DNA of 36,049 bases from Synechococcales cyanobacterium SupBloom_Metag_052 (GTDB lineage: Bacteria > Cyanobacteriota > Cyanobacteriia > PCC-6307 > Cyanobiaceae), in assembly GCA_016463595.1 (NCBI GenBank), contig JAEMQZ010000012.1:1-36049 (forward strand), read 5' to 3'. Below are positions 20,218 to 27,697 of this stretch, piece after piece (within the stretch, counting starts at the first letter, position 1; each line of letters starts with the position of its first letter). The notes below the pieces were generated by a model. That model was given only the letters and a program-made list of their open reading frames with translations, searched no databases and had not been told where the DNA came from. Made by a program: the position numbers and the translations under genes.

Positions 20218-20438
20218 GGGATCGGGAGAGGAAGGAACGGGAGGGATGGGCAGGTCGGGGTTGCGAGCTGACGCGGAAAAACAGGGACCCGACCTTTGAG
20301 CCGTTGTCCGTTTCTGCGTTGTCCTGATGTCCGGCGATCACCGTCTGTTTGGAAGGATCCGGAACGGAGGCTTTCAGAACGAGAGCTTTGCCCTAACAGG
20401 CGCTATTCAGGTCGTTAGCAACGACTGTGCTGGTGAAG
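20218..20438 (-). other. Intergenic leader region upstream of the RRM gene
   Basis: This 221-bp gap lies between the cca stop and the RRM gene start, on the same strand. Just before the ATG there is a purine-rich stretch on the plus strand (20221-20245), so the mRNA leader is pyrimidine-rich (TCCTTCCTCTCC type) near the start codon and has no classical ribosome-binding site. A long leader would fit the cold-regulated Rbp class, but no confident promoter hexamers or hairpin are visible. Confidence 0.4.
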
Positions 20439-21710
20439 TTAATCACGGCGAGGGCCCCTTTCGCCAGGCGTGTTTGGCTGCTGCAGCGCCTGGCGACACC
20501 AGAGCAGGGCCTGCTCGCGGTCGCTGATGCGACCAAAAGCCCGTTCCATGGTGAGTTGGTCCAGCAGTTCGCCCAGGCGGCGGGAAGGGGCCAGGCCCAG
20601 CTCCGTCTGCAGGCTGCGGCCATCGAGGGGGGGCTTGGGATGGAAGAGGGGATCGCTGGGGTTGCGCCAGCGCTCTAGCCAGATTTGGGCCAGGGGGCCA
20701 GGCCAGGCCAGGAGCAAGGCGGGCAGCTCGTCCTCCAGCTGGCGTTGCAGGGCCAGGCGCTCCGGCTCCGTGAGCGCGGCGATGGCGGCCCCTGGATCCC
20801 CGCTCCCAGGCGCCCCAGGCTCCAGCCGCTGCCACCACTGGCGCAGCCGTTGGCAGCGCTGTTGCAGCTTGCGGCTGGCCCGCAAACCCCCAAGGGCCTG
20901 GGCGTCAAACAGGCGGGCCAGCCGGGCCAGGGGCAGGGCCAGCTGCTGCTCTTCGGGGTTCAGGCCGCAGGTTTGGGCCTGCTCTGGGCTGAGTTGCCCT
21001 AGGGCCGCTGCGGCCTGGTCGTCGGCGCCCCAGGGCTGCAGCAGGCCTGCCACTAGGGCTTGTTGCAACCCCTGGTGGCCATGGGGGGCTGCAGCAAGCT
21101 TGACCAGTTCCGCCAGTACCCGTTCGCCGGCCACGCTGGCCAGGCGTAGGTGATGGCGCTGGATCCAGGTCCAGGTGCGGGCCTCCAGGCTGAAGTCCAG
21201 TTGGGCGGCCAGGCGGATGCCGCGCAACAGGCGCAGGGGATCGTCGAGCAGGTTGGCCTCGTCCACGGCCACCATCTGGCGCGCCTGCAGGTCGGCCAGC
21301 CCGCCGAGGGGATCCAGCAGCGGCTCGCCCGGGCCCAGGGGCAGGGCGATGGCATTGATGCGGTAGTCCCGCCGGGCTAGATCGGCCGCCAGGCTGTCGC
21401 CGCAGCGGCGGGCCAGGTCCAGGCTCCAGCCGCGCACCACCAGCCGGGCGATGTCCCGTTGCGGATCCAGCACCACCGCACAACCGCCATGCTCCTTAGC
21501 CAGGCGCTGGCAGAGGCCGATGGCGTCCGTGCCCACCACCAGGTCCAGGTCGGGCCGCTCCGTTAAGCGATCGAGCAGGCCATCGCGCACGGCCCCGCCC
21601 ACCAGGGCGGCATCGGCGGGCAAGGCGGTCCGGGGGACCGGCCAGCGGTCGGCATGCAGCCGTTGCCAGAGCAACTCGGTGATGGCCGCAGGGGTCACCG
21701 GCGGCGTCAT
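20439..21710 (-). CDS. cca: CCA tRNA nucleotidyltransferase / poly(A) polymerase family
   Basis: Class II tRNA nucleotidyltransferase that adds or repairs the CCA (or terminal A) at tRNA 3' ends. From ATG 21710 it has 423 residues. The head domain has LVGGAVRD at about 37-43 and the catalytic carboxylates DLDLVV (Asp54, Asp56), and the neck has DLARRDYRINAIAL and LLRGIRLAAQLDFSLEARTW (motifs B-D). The C-terminal half is Leu/Gln/Ala-rich and helical. The need is clear here, because the tRNA-Asn at the window end has no encoded CCA. It is divergent from ycf34 with 69 bp between. Full CCA versus A-only addition cannot be decided by eye. A TTG at 21767 would give a longer, less likely start. Confidence 0.9.
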   Translation of the reverse strand: MTPPVTPAAITELLWQRLHADRWPVPRTALPADAALVGGAVRDGLLDRLTERPDLDLVVGTDAIGLCQRLAKEHGGCAVVLDPQRDIARLVVRGWSLDLARRCGDSLAADLARRDYRINAIALPLGPGEPLLDPLGGLADLQARQMVAVDEANLLDDPLRLLRGIRLAAQLDFSLEARTWTWIQRHHLRLASVAGERVLAELVKLAAAPHGHQGLQQALVAGLLQPWGADDQAAAALGQLSPEQAQTCGLNPEEQQLALPLARLARLFDAQALGGLRASRKLQQRCQRLRQWWQRLEPGAPGSGDPGAAIAALTEPERLALQRQLEDELPALLLAWPGPLAQIWLERWRNPSDPLFHPKPPLDGRSLQTELGLAPSRRLGELLDQLTMERAFGRISDREQALLWCRQALQQPNTPGERGPRRD

Positions 21711-21779
21711 TGGTATGGGCCCAGAAACGGGCTGGGGCCAGGGGCACGCCAGAATGGCTGGGGGCAATCAGTCGGTGGC

Positions 21780-22031
21780 ATGTGCATCTGCGTCGATTGC
21801 CACTGGGTGGACCGTTGCCAGGCTTATCACGCGGTGGAGCGGCAGCATGGGGTGGCTCACCTTTGCGCTGCCCCCAGTTTTGTGCCCCAGTCCCCCCGGA
21901 TCCATGTGGCGGTGATTGATCTCGGCGCCGCCCAGGCGGGGGTGGAGTGGGATGTGCGCAGCTGCGACAGCTTTGAGGCCGAGCCTGGCCGCTGGCTGCG
22001 GCTGCGACCCGGCCAGGCCCAGCCGACATGA
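21780..22031 (+). CDS. ycf34: Ycf34, Fe-S cluster protein
   Basis: An 83-residue protein beginning MCICVDCHWVDRC, the Ycf34 signature with cysteines at 2, 4, 7 and 13; further cysteines at 29 and 62. Ycf34 is conserved in cyanobacteria and red-lineage plastids and in Synechocystis was reported to bind an Fe-S cluster and to influence photosynthetic electron transport. The ATG at 21780 starts directly at the conserved motif. Its TGA overlaps the tsaB ATG (22028-22031). Divergent from cca. Confidence 0.92.
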   Translation: MCICVDCHWVDRCQAYHAVERQHGVAHLCAAPSFVPQSPRIHVAVIDLGAAQAGVEWDVRSCDSFEAEPGRWLRLRPGQAQPT

Positions 22032-22768
22032 GCGCCCGAGCGTCCCTACTGCTGGCCCTGCACAGTTCCAGCGACTGCCTGGCCGTGGGCCTGCAGCCCT
22101 TGGCTGCAACCGAGCCCCCCCAGGTGTTGGCCTTCCCCCTGGGCCGCCAGCTCTCGGGCGCCCTGCTGCCCTGCCTGGAGCAGCTGCTGCCCGCCCCGCG
22201 CTGGACCGAGATCGGCCGGCTGGTGGTGGCCACGGGGCCGGGGGGCTTCACCAGCACCCGGCTCACGGTGGTCTTGGCCCGCACCTTGGCCCAGCAGTTG
22301 GCCGTGCCCCTGCATGGTGTGGGCAGTTTTTTAGCCGTGGCGCGGCGGCTGGTGCGCCAGCGGCCTGAGCTGGCTGGGGCGGAGCGGTTCTGGCTGGTCC
22401 AGGAGCTGCCCCGGCGCGGCACCGTGGCGGGTTGTTACGGCGCCGACCCCGGGGCCCTCGGCGCCATCGCGGAACTGGAGCAGCCCCGGCTGTTTCTCCC
22501 CGGCGCTGCCTTCGCCCAGGGCCTGGCGCCGGACCTGATCCTGCCGGCGGCGGTGGAGGCTCCCCTCGATGTGCTGGAGCTGCTGGCCCTGGGCCAGGCG
22601 GCGGCGGCCCAGGGCCTGGCTGGCCCCTGGCAGCCCGTGCTGCCGATCTATCCCACCAGTCCGGTGGACTTCACGCCCCAGCCCTCCAGCCAGGTCCCGG
22701 TGGTTCCCCTGCCAGCCGTTCCCCTACCAGGCACTCCCTTGCCAAAGAGTGGCAGCGGGGCGGGCTGA
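22028..22768 (+). CDS. tsaB: TsaB-like t6A37 tRNA-modification subunit
   Basis: Inactive ASKHA-fold partner of TsaD in threonylcarbamoylation of tRNA A37. The 246 residues keep the N-terminal strand (LLLALHSSSDCLAVGL) and the hallmark GPGGFTSTRLTVVLARTLAQQL (usual form GPGSFTGLR), then HGVGSFLAVARRL. The central part is divergent. The end has the typical PWQPVLPIYPTSPVD segment, followed by an added ~30-residue Pro-rich tail made of near-repeats (VPVVPLPAVPLPGTPLP), encoded by imperfect 15-nt DNA repeats at about 22697-22743. It is translationally coupled to ycf34 upstream and to the YdcF-like gene downstream (TGATG at 22766-22770). Confidence 0.85.
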   Translation: MSARASLLLALHSSSDCLAVGLQPLAATEPPQVLAFPLGRQLSGALLPCLEQLLPAPRWTEIGRLVVATGPGGFTSTRLTVVLARTLAQQLAVPLHGVGSFLAVARRLVRQRPELAGAERFWLVQELPRRGTVAGCYGADPGALGAIAELEQPRLFLPGAAFAQGLAPDLILPAAVEAPLDVLELLALGQAAAAQGLAGPWQPVLPIYPTSPVDFTPQPSSQVPVVPLPAVPLPGTPLPKSGSGAG

Positions 22769-23508
22769 TGGCTGGCCCCGGCCCCCGCAGGGATCGGTCC
22801 GCTTTGCCAGCCCGGCGGTCGCCCGGGCCGGGTCGTCGCCGCCGGTTGCGGCCGGGGGGCTCTAACCGCCGCCTGGACCCGGGCTCCCGCCGGCGGCTTG
22901 GGCGCTGGTGGCCCCTGGCCCTGGTGGCTGCGGGCTTGCTTTGGCTGTCGCGGGGGCTGTGGCTACCGCCGCTGCCGCCGCCCCAGCTGATCCTGGTGCT
23001 GGGCGGCGATGTGGCCCGGGAGCAGGAAGCGGCCCGGCTGGCCCGGCGCCTGGGCCTGCCGTTACTGGTGAGCGGCGGCAGCAATCCCGAATACGCCACC
23101 TGGGAGTTCCGCCGCGAGGGGCTCCATCCCGGCCAAGTGCTGCTCGATTACCGCGCCCACGACACCCTCAGCAATTTCACGTCCGTGGCCGACGACCTCA
23201 AGCGCTCCAAGGTGCGCAGCGTGTATCTCGTCACCAGCAGCGACCACATGCCCCGGGCCCTGCTCGTGGGCCGGATTGTGGCCGGTAGCCGGGGGATCGG
23301 CCTCACGCCCGTGGAAGTGCCCTGCGGCCAACGCTGCACCCCCGAGCGCAAGGGCAAGGTCTGGGGAGATGGCCTGCGGGCGGCCCTCTGGGTGCTGAGC
23401 GGCCGGGACCTCAGGTTTTGGGCGGCAGGGCGGTTCGCTCCGCTGCTGGATGGAGCTGGCCGACCGGTTCATCCGCCCTCAGGGGGCCTAGATCCAGCAG
23501 GGCATTGA
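22768..23508 (+). CDS. YdcF/ElyC-family (DUF218) protein
   Basis: A 246-residue protein. It has a very basic, Arg/Pro/Gly-rich N-terminus (residues 1-47), one hydrophobic helix (about 48-63), then a DUF218 domain: LILVLGGDVAREQEAARLARRLGLPLLVSGGS, then DTLSNFTSVADDLK and VYLVTSSDHMPRALLVGRIV. Members include SanA, ElyC and YdcF, membrane-anchored and linked to envelope integrity; biochemical activity is poorly defined. It begins with an ATG overlapping the tsaB stop. Its last 98 bp overlap the 3' end of the oppositely oriented plsC gene, so the final ~30 residues (LLDGAGRPVHPPSGG) may be lineage-specific. Confidence 0.82.
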   Translation: MAGPGPRRDRSALPARRSPGPGRRRRLRPGGSNRRLDPGSRRRLGRWWPLALVAAGLLWLSRGLWLPPLPPPQLILVLGGDVAREQEAARLARRLGLPLLVSGGSNPEYATWEFRREGLHPGQVLLDYRAHDTLSNFTSVADDLKRSKVRSVYLVTSSDHMPRALLVGRIVAGSRGIGLTPVEVPCGQRCTPERKGKVWGDGLRAALWVLSGRDLRFWAAGRFAPLLDGAGRPVHPPSGGLDPAGH

Positions 23509-24229
23509 TCTGGGCCTGGCAGGCCGCCGTCACCACATCCAGGTCGACCCGGCGCCGCGAGGCCGGCGGCGGGATTGGCGTGCCGATGCGGATGTGGATC
23601 GGCACCAGGCGCGCCTGGCGGCCGGTGCCCAGGGCCCGGTAACTGTTGATGATTGCCACGGGCAGGAGCGGTGCGCCGGAGCGGGCCGCCAGCAGGGCTG
23701 CCCCCGGCATCGGCGTGTTGACCCGGCCATTGGCCTGGCGGGTGCCATCAAGGAAGACGCCCGTGGCCCAGCCCTGGTCGAGCCTGTCGGTGGCGGTGCG
23801 AATCGCCTCCCGATCGCTGGCGCCGCGAGCTACCGGATAGGCGCCGCAGGCCCGGATGATCGGCCCCAGTAGGGGCACCCGGAACAGTTCGGCCTTGGCC
23901 ATGAAGGCCACCGGCCGGCCGAGGGCATGGCCCAGCAGGGGCGGATCCAGGTGGGAGCCGTGGTTGGCCACCACCACCAGGGCCCCCTCCATCGGCACGT
24001 TGCCGTTGCCGGCGGTGCGGCCGCGGAACAGGAGCCGATAAATCGGGAACACCAGCAGGTAGCTGATGATTCGGTAGGTGAGGCTCGGTTTGGGGCTGTT
24101 CAGCAGGGCCGGCGGTTCGGGTGGCTTGCGCCGGCGCCGCAGGGCTCGGCGCAAGCCACTGATGCGGCCGCCTTCGGCGGGCACGATGGCGCTCGCTGGG
24201 CCGTCAGCCCGATCTCCAGGCTTGTTCAC
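23411..24229 (-). CDS. plsC: 1-acyl-sn-glycerol-3-phosphate acyltransferase
   Basis: PlsC-type acyltransferase that makes phosphatidic acid from lysophosphatidate and acyl-ACP at the membrane. The 272 residues carry the catalytic block NHGSHLDP (89-96, family NHxxxxD) and the substrate-binding block FLDGTRQANGR, where the usual Glu of FPEGTR is Asp. A hydrophobic segment (YRIISYLLVFPIYRLLF) precedes the catalytic block. The first ~45 residues are basic and Pro-rich. The GTG start overlaps the fabD stop (GTGA at 24226-24229). Last gene of the rpaB-plsX-fabH-fabD-plsC series. Its 3' end runs 98 bp into the convergent YdcF-like gene. Confidence 0.92.
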   Translation of the reverse strand: MNKPGDRADGPASAIVPAEGGRISGLRRALRRRRKPPEPPALLNSPKPSLTYRIISYLLVFPIYRLLFRGRTAGNGNVPMEGALVVVANHGSHLDPPLLGHALGRPVAFMAKAELFRVPLLGPIIRACGAYPVARGASDREAIRTATDRLDQGWATGVFLDGTRQANGRVNTPMPGAALLAARSGAPLLPVAIINSYRALGTGRQARLVPIHIRIGTPIPPPASRRRVDLDVVTAACQAQINALLDLGPLRADEPVGQLHPAAERTALPPKT

Positions 24230-25125
24230 AGGCCCAGGTCCGCGGCGGCGGCGATCTGGGCGGTGGTGACGCCCGCCAGGCTGCGTTTGATCAGGCCGCT
24301 GAGCACGTTGCCGGGGCCGATCTCCACGGTGGTGTTGATGGCCTGGGCGGCGAACTGGTCCATGGTTTCGCGCCAGCGCACGCCGCTGGTCATCTGGCCC
24401 ACCAGGCGGGCTTTGAGGCGTTCACCGCTGGTTTCGGGGGTGGGGTCGGTGTTGCTCAAGACCGGGATCGCGGCATCGGCAAAGGGCAGGGGTTCCAGCT
24501 CCTGGGCGAAGGCGGCGGCGGCCCCGGCCATGGAGGGCGAATGGAAGGCCCCCGACACGGCCAGGGGGATCGCCCGCTTGCAGGTCAGCTGGGCGCTGAC
24601 GCTGGCCACGGCTTCGGGACTACCGGAGAGCACCACCTGGGCGCTGCTGTTGTCGTTGGCGATCACCACGTCTTCGGTGGCCGCAACCAGGGCATCCAGC
24701 TCGCCGCGATCGAAGCCCATCACCGCGGTCATGGCACCGCCGCCGGCGGCGGCCATCAGGGTGCTGCGCCGGTGCATTAGGGCGAGTCCCGTTTCGAAGT
24801 CGAAGACGCCAGCTGCATAGAGGGCCACCAGTTCCCCCAGGCTGTGGCCGGCCACCAGGTCGGCGCTACGGCCCTGCTGGCGCAGGCCATCCACCAGCAG
24901 GCTCTCGATCACGAACAGGGCTGGCTGGGTGTTGCGGGTGTCGTTGAGGTCCGTGGGTGCGGCGATGGCGTCGAGCCCTTCGCCAGCGCAGATCGCCAGC
25001 AGGTCGCGGCCCAGCAGCTCGGAGGCGAGGGCAAAACGCTGGCGGGCGTCAGGCAGATCGAGCACGGCCGCTGCCATGCCGAGTTTCTGTGAACCCTGAC
25101 CCGGAAACACCCAGGCGATCCCCAT
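24226..25125 (-). CDS. fabD: Malonyl-CoA:ACP transacylase
   Basis: Transfers malonyl from CoA to acyl carrier protein, supplying the extender for fatty-acid synthesis. The 299 residues contain the N-terminal VFPGQGSQKLGM motif, catalytic Ser95 in GHSLGE, and His195 in SGAFHSPSM; TQPALFVIES and the C-terminal VEIGPGNVLSGLIKR are also standard. Cytosolic and of normal length. ATG at 25125, 30 bp after fabH, and it overlaps plsC by 4 bp, consistent with one operon. Confidence 0.96.
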   Translation of the reverse strand: MGIAWVFPGQGSQKLGMAAAVLDLPDARQRFALASELLGRDLLAICAGEGLDAIAAPTDLNDTRNTQPALFVIESLLVDGLRQQGRSADLVAGHSLGELVALYAAGVFDFETGLALMHRRSTLMAAAGGGAMTAVMGFDRGELDALVAATEDVVIANDNSSAQVVLSGSPEAVASVSAQLTCKRAIPLAVSGAFHSPSMAGAAAAFAQELEPLPFADAAIPVLSNTDPTPETSGERLKARLVGQMTSGVRWRETMDQFAAQAINTTVEIGPGNVLSGLIKRSLAGVTTAQIAAAADLGL

Positions 25126-25155
25126 GGTGGCGCTTGCACTTTTGTGGGCTGGAGA

Positions 25156-26214
25156 CTACGGCGCGGCTGTTGGCGCCCCGCTGGCTCCGGTGGTCTGGGG
25201 ACCGCCCCAGCGCAGCAGGGCCGCGCCCCAACTCAGGCCGGCGCCGAAACCGCTGCTGGCGATCAGGTGACCCGGCTGAACCCGGCCATCGCGCACGGCC
25301 TCGTTGAGCATCAGCGGGATCGTGGCGGCGGAGGTGTTGCCATAGCGGGCCAGGTTGCTGAGCACCCGCTCGCTGGGAATGGCGAAGCGTTCGGCCACCG
25401 CATCGAGGATCCGCTGGTTGGCCTGATGGAGCAACAGCCAGTCGAGTTGATCGGCACTGGTGCCGGTGCCATCGAGCAGGTCCTTGAGGATCGCCGGCAC
25501 CTCGCGCACCGCGAATTTATAAACCTCCTGGCCATTCATCTGGATCGGTTCGAAGCCGCCGCGCTGGGCCTGGCTGCCGGCCACCACGCTGGTGTGCTCC
25601 TCGCTTTGGGCCAGGGTGAGGCAGCCGTTGCGGCTGCCATCGGAGCGCATGCGGAAGCCCAGCAGGCCGTTGTTGGCCCCGGGGCAGGCTTCCACCGCCA
25701 CGGCGGCGGCGCCATCGCCGAACAGCACGCAGGTGCGGCGATCGTCCCAGTCCACCCAGCGGCTGAGCTGGTCGGCGCCGATCACTAGGGCGCGGCGCAC
25801 GCTGCCGCTGCGGATGTACTGGCTGGCGGTGATCAGGGCAAACAGGAAGCCGCTGCAGGCGGCCGTGATGTCGAAGGCCACGGCGTTGCTGGCCCCCAGG
25901 ACCCCCTGCACCCGCGGGGCGGTGCCGAAGAGGTCGTCGGGGCTGGAGGTGGCCAGCAGGATCAGGTCTAGGTCGCTGGCGTGCCAGCCGGCATGGGCAA
26001 GGGCCTGGCGGCCGGCCTCGCTGGCCAGGCTGGTAACCGTTTCGCCCGGGCCGGCGATGTGTCTGGCGCCGATGCCGGTGCGGCTGCGGATCCAGTCGTC
26101 GTTGGTCTCGACCCGCTCACCCAATTGGGCGTTGCTGAGGCTCACGGCGGGCAGGCCGCTGCCGCAGCCCACCAGGGCCATGCCGACGGCCTCCGCCATT
26201 GGGCTGAGCGACAC
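25156..26214 (-). CDS. fabH: 3-oxoacyl-ACP synthase III
   Basis: KAS III, which condenses acetyl-CoA with malonyl-ACP to start fatty-acid elongation. Catalytic triad, in numbering from the GTG at 26214: Cys120 (DITAACSGFLFAL), His263 (LLLHQANQRIL) and Asn293 (GNTSAATIP). The segment TNDDWIRSRTGIGARHIAG is the CoA-binding start of the family. The GTG gives 352 residues, slightly long; an ATG at 26199 would remove five residues and is equally plausible. The last ~20 residues (GPQTTGASGAPTAAP) are a variable tail. Sits 25 bp after plsX. Confidence 0.95.
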   Translation of the reverse strand: MSLSPMAEAVGMALVGCGSGLPAVSLSNAQLGERVETNDDWIRSRTGIGARHIAGPGETVTSLASEAGRQALAHAGWHASDLDLILLATSSPDDLFGTAPRVQGVLGASNAVAFDITAACSGFLFALITASQYIRSGSVRRALVIGADQLSRWVDWDDRRTCVLFGDGAAAVAVEACPGANNGLLGFRMRSDGSRNGCLTLAQSEEHTSVVAGSQAQRGGFEPIQMNGQEVYKFAVREVPAILKDLLDGTGTSADQLDWLLLHQANQRILDAVAERFAIPSERVLSNLARYGNTSAATIPLMLNEAVRDGRVQPGHLIASSGFGAGLSWGAALLRWGGPQTTGASGAPTAAP

Positions 26215-26239
26215 CTGAACGACCCCAGTTCGCGGTCAG

Positions 26240-27697
26240 TCAATCACAGGCGACTACCGCATCGGTGCTGTTACTGAGCTTGTGCAGGTCGTCCATTACG
26301 CCATGGCTGGCGGCGGAATGGGCTAACCGCAGGGCGCTCACCACCGAGAGGGCCTTGCTGCTGCCATGGCCGATCACGCAGACCCCATTGACTCCCAGTA
26401 ACAAGGCGCCGCCATGTTCGGCGTGGTCGAGCCGTTTCTTGATGCGCACCAGGTTGCTGCGCAGGAAGGCGGAGCCCACCTTGCCCCGGCGTCCCCGGGG
26501 CAGTTCGGCCCGCAGCACATCCAGCAGCACGCTGCCCACCGATTCGAGGAACTTCAGCAGCACGTTGCCGGTGAAGCCATCGCACACCACCACATCGAAA
26601 TCGCCCGAAAGCACGTCCCGGCCTTCGCAGTTGCCGGCAAATACGAAGCGGTTGTCGGCCGCCAGCAGCGGATAGGTCTTGAGGCAGAGCTCGTTGCCCT
26701 TGCACTCCTCCTCGCCGATGTTGAGCAGGCCGATGCGGGGCTGCTGCACCTGCAGCACATCGCGGCTGTAGATGTTGCCGAGCAGGGCGAATTGGTGCAG
26801 GTAGGCGGGCTTGGCATCCATGTTTGCGCCCACATCGAGCACCAACACCTGCTGGTTGGGATCCTTGGTGGGGAAAAGGGCGCCGATGGCGGGGCGGTCG
26901 ATGCCCTTGAGCCGGCCGAGCCGGAAGATCGCCGAGGCCATCACGGCGCCGGAGTTGCCTGCCGAGTACGCCGCCGTGGCCTCCCCCGCCTTGACCAGGT
27001 CCATGGCCAGGTTGATGCTGGCGTCCCGCTTGCGCCGCACCACCGTGGCCTCTTCGTCCATGCCCACCGAGGGGCCGCTAGCGACCACTTCAATCAGCCC
27101 GGCGCCAATGGCGGCGGCCAGTTCTTCGTCCAGCCCCAAGGCCGCCACGGCCTGATCGACGGCGGCGGTTTCGGCCACGAAGCGCACCCGCACCGGCAGC
27201 AGGGCCACGGCCCGCAGGCAGCCCTCCAGGATCGGGCCGGGGGCATGGTCGCCGCCCATGCCATCGACGGCCACCCAGAGCCGCTCGGCATCGATGATCC
27301 TGAGCTCGCCATCGGGATTGCTGCCCTGCTGCAGCCGGCGCAGGGGATCAAAAACCAGGGGCTGGAGCACCGAGTTGGCCATCGAGCCGGCGACCGAGCT
27401 CGCGGCGCCTGCCACGGAGCCGGCAACGCCGGCGACATTGCCCGCCATCGAGCCGGCAACGCCGGCGACATTGCCCGCCACATTGCCTGCGGCCCCGGCG
27501 ACATTGCCGGCGGTGGAGACCACCGATCCCGCCACCGAGCCGGCCATGGACCCGGCCACGGAGCCGGCGGCCGAGGCCGTGCCCACCAGGCTCGTCACCG
27601 CCGCATTGCGGCGATACCAAATCACCAGGCGGCGAATCGCCTGGGGCCGCCGACGCTTGGGGCTGCGGCCAGTGATGTCAGTGTCCTTCGGGGGCAA
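26240..27697 (-). CDS. plsX: Phosphate acyltransferase PlsX with glycine-zipper N-terminal extension
   Basis: Makes acyl-phosphate from acyl-ACP for glycerolipid synthesis. The catalytic core starts near residue 140 (LWVAVDGMGGDHAPGPILEG) and continues with AYSAGNSGAVMASA, GALFPT, VLDVGANMDAKPAYLHQFALLG and VVCDGFTGNVLLKFLE. In front of it lies an unusual extension: a basic segment (RRRRPQAIRRLVIWYRR-like, 14-30), then residues 43-107 built almost entirely of AGSV/AGNV/AGSM tetrads, then a linker. At 485 residues it is far longer than the usual ~330-440. The frame opens at TTG 27697, 20 bp inside the 3' end of rpaB; a GTG at codon 25 is the other choice. Either start keeps the repeat. Confidence 0.93.
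   Translation of the reverse strand: MPPKDTDITGRSPKRRRPQAIRRLVIWYRRNAAVTSLVGTASAAGSVAGSMAGSVAGSVVSTAGNVAGAAGNVAGNVAGVAGSMAGNVAGVAGSVAGAASSVAGSMANSVLQPLVFDPLRRLQQGSNPDGELRIIDAERLWVAVDGMGGDHAPGPILEGCLRAVALLPVRVRFVAETAAVDQAVAALGLDEELAAAIGAGLIEVVASGPSVGMDEEATVVRRKRDASINLAMDLVKAGEATAAYSAGNSGAVMASAIFRLGRLKGIDRPAIGALFPTKDPNQQVLVLDVGANMDAKPAYLHQFALLGNIYSRDVLQVQQPRIGLLNIGEEECKGNELCLKTYPLLAADNRFVFAGNCEGRDVLSGDFDVVVCDGFTGNVLLKFLESVGSVLLDVLRAELPRGRRGKVGSAFLRSNLVRIKKRLDHAEHGGALLLGVNGVCVIGHGSSKALSVVSALRLAHSAASHGVMDDLHKLSNSTDAVVACD
27377..27571 (-). repeat. Tetrapeptide-coding repeat tract inside plsX
   Basis: Degenerate tandem 12-nt (four-codon) repeats encode Ala-Gly-Ser/Asn-Val/Met units. Within it, an exact 31-nt direct repeat occurs at 27417-27447 and 27450-27480 (period 33 bp, 11 codons). 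The frame is kept throughout, and units are interrupted by occasional three-residue spacers, so this is coding, not a neutral satellite. The DNA structure implies expansion by duplication. Confidence 0.85.

Noticed and set aside
27417-27480. 31-nt direct repeats considered as a CRISPR or mobile-element trace
   Set aside because: Spacing is 2 nt, there are no variable spacers, and the repeats are in frame within a protein-coding tract.
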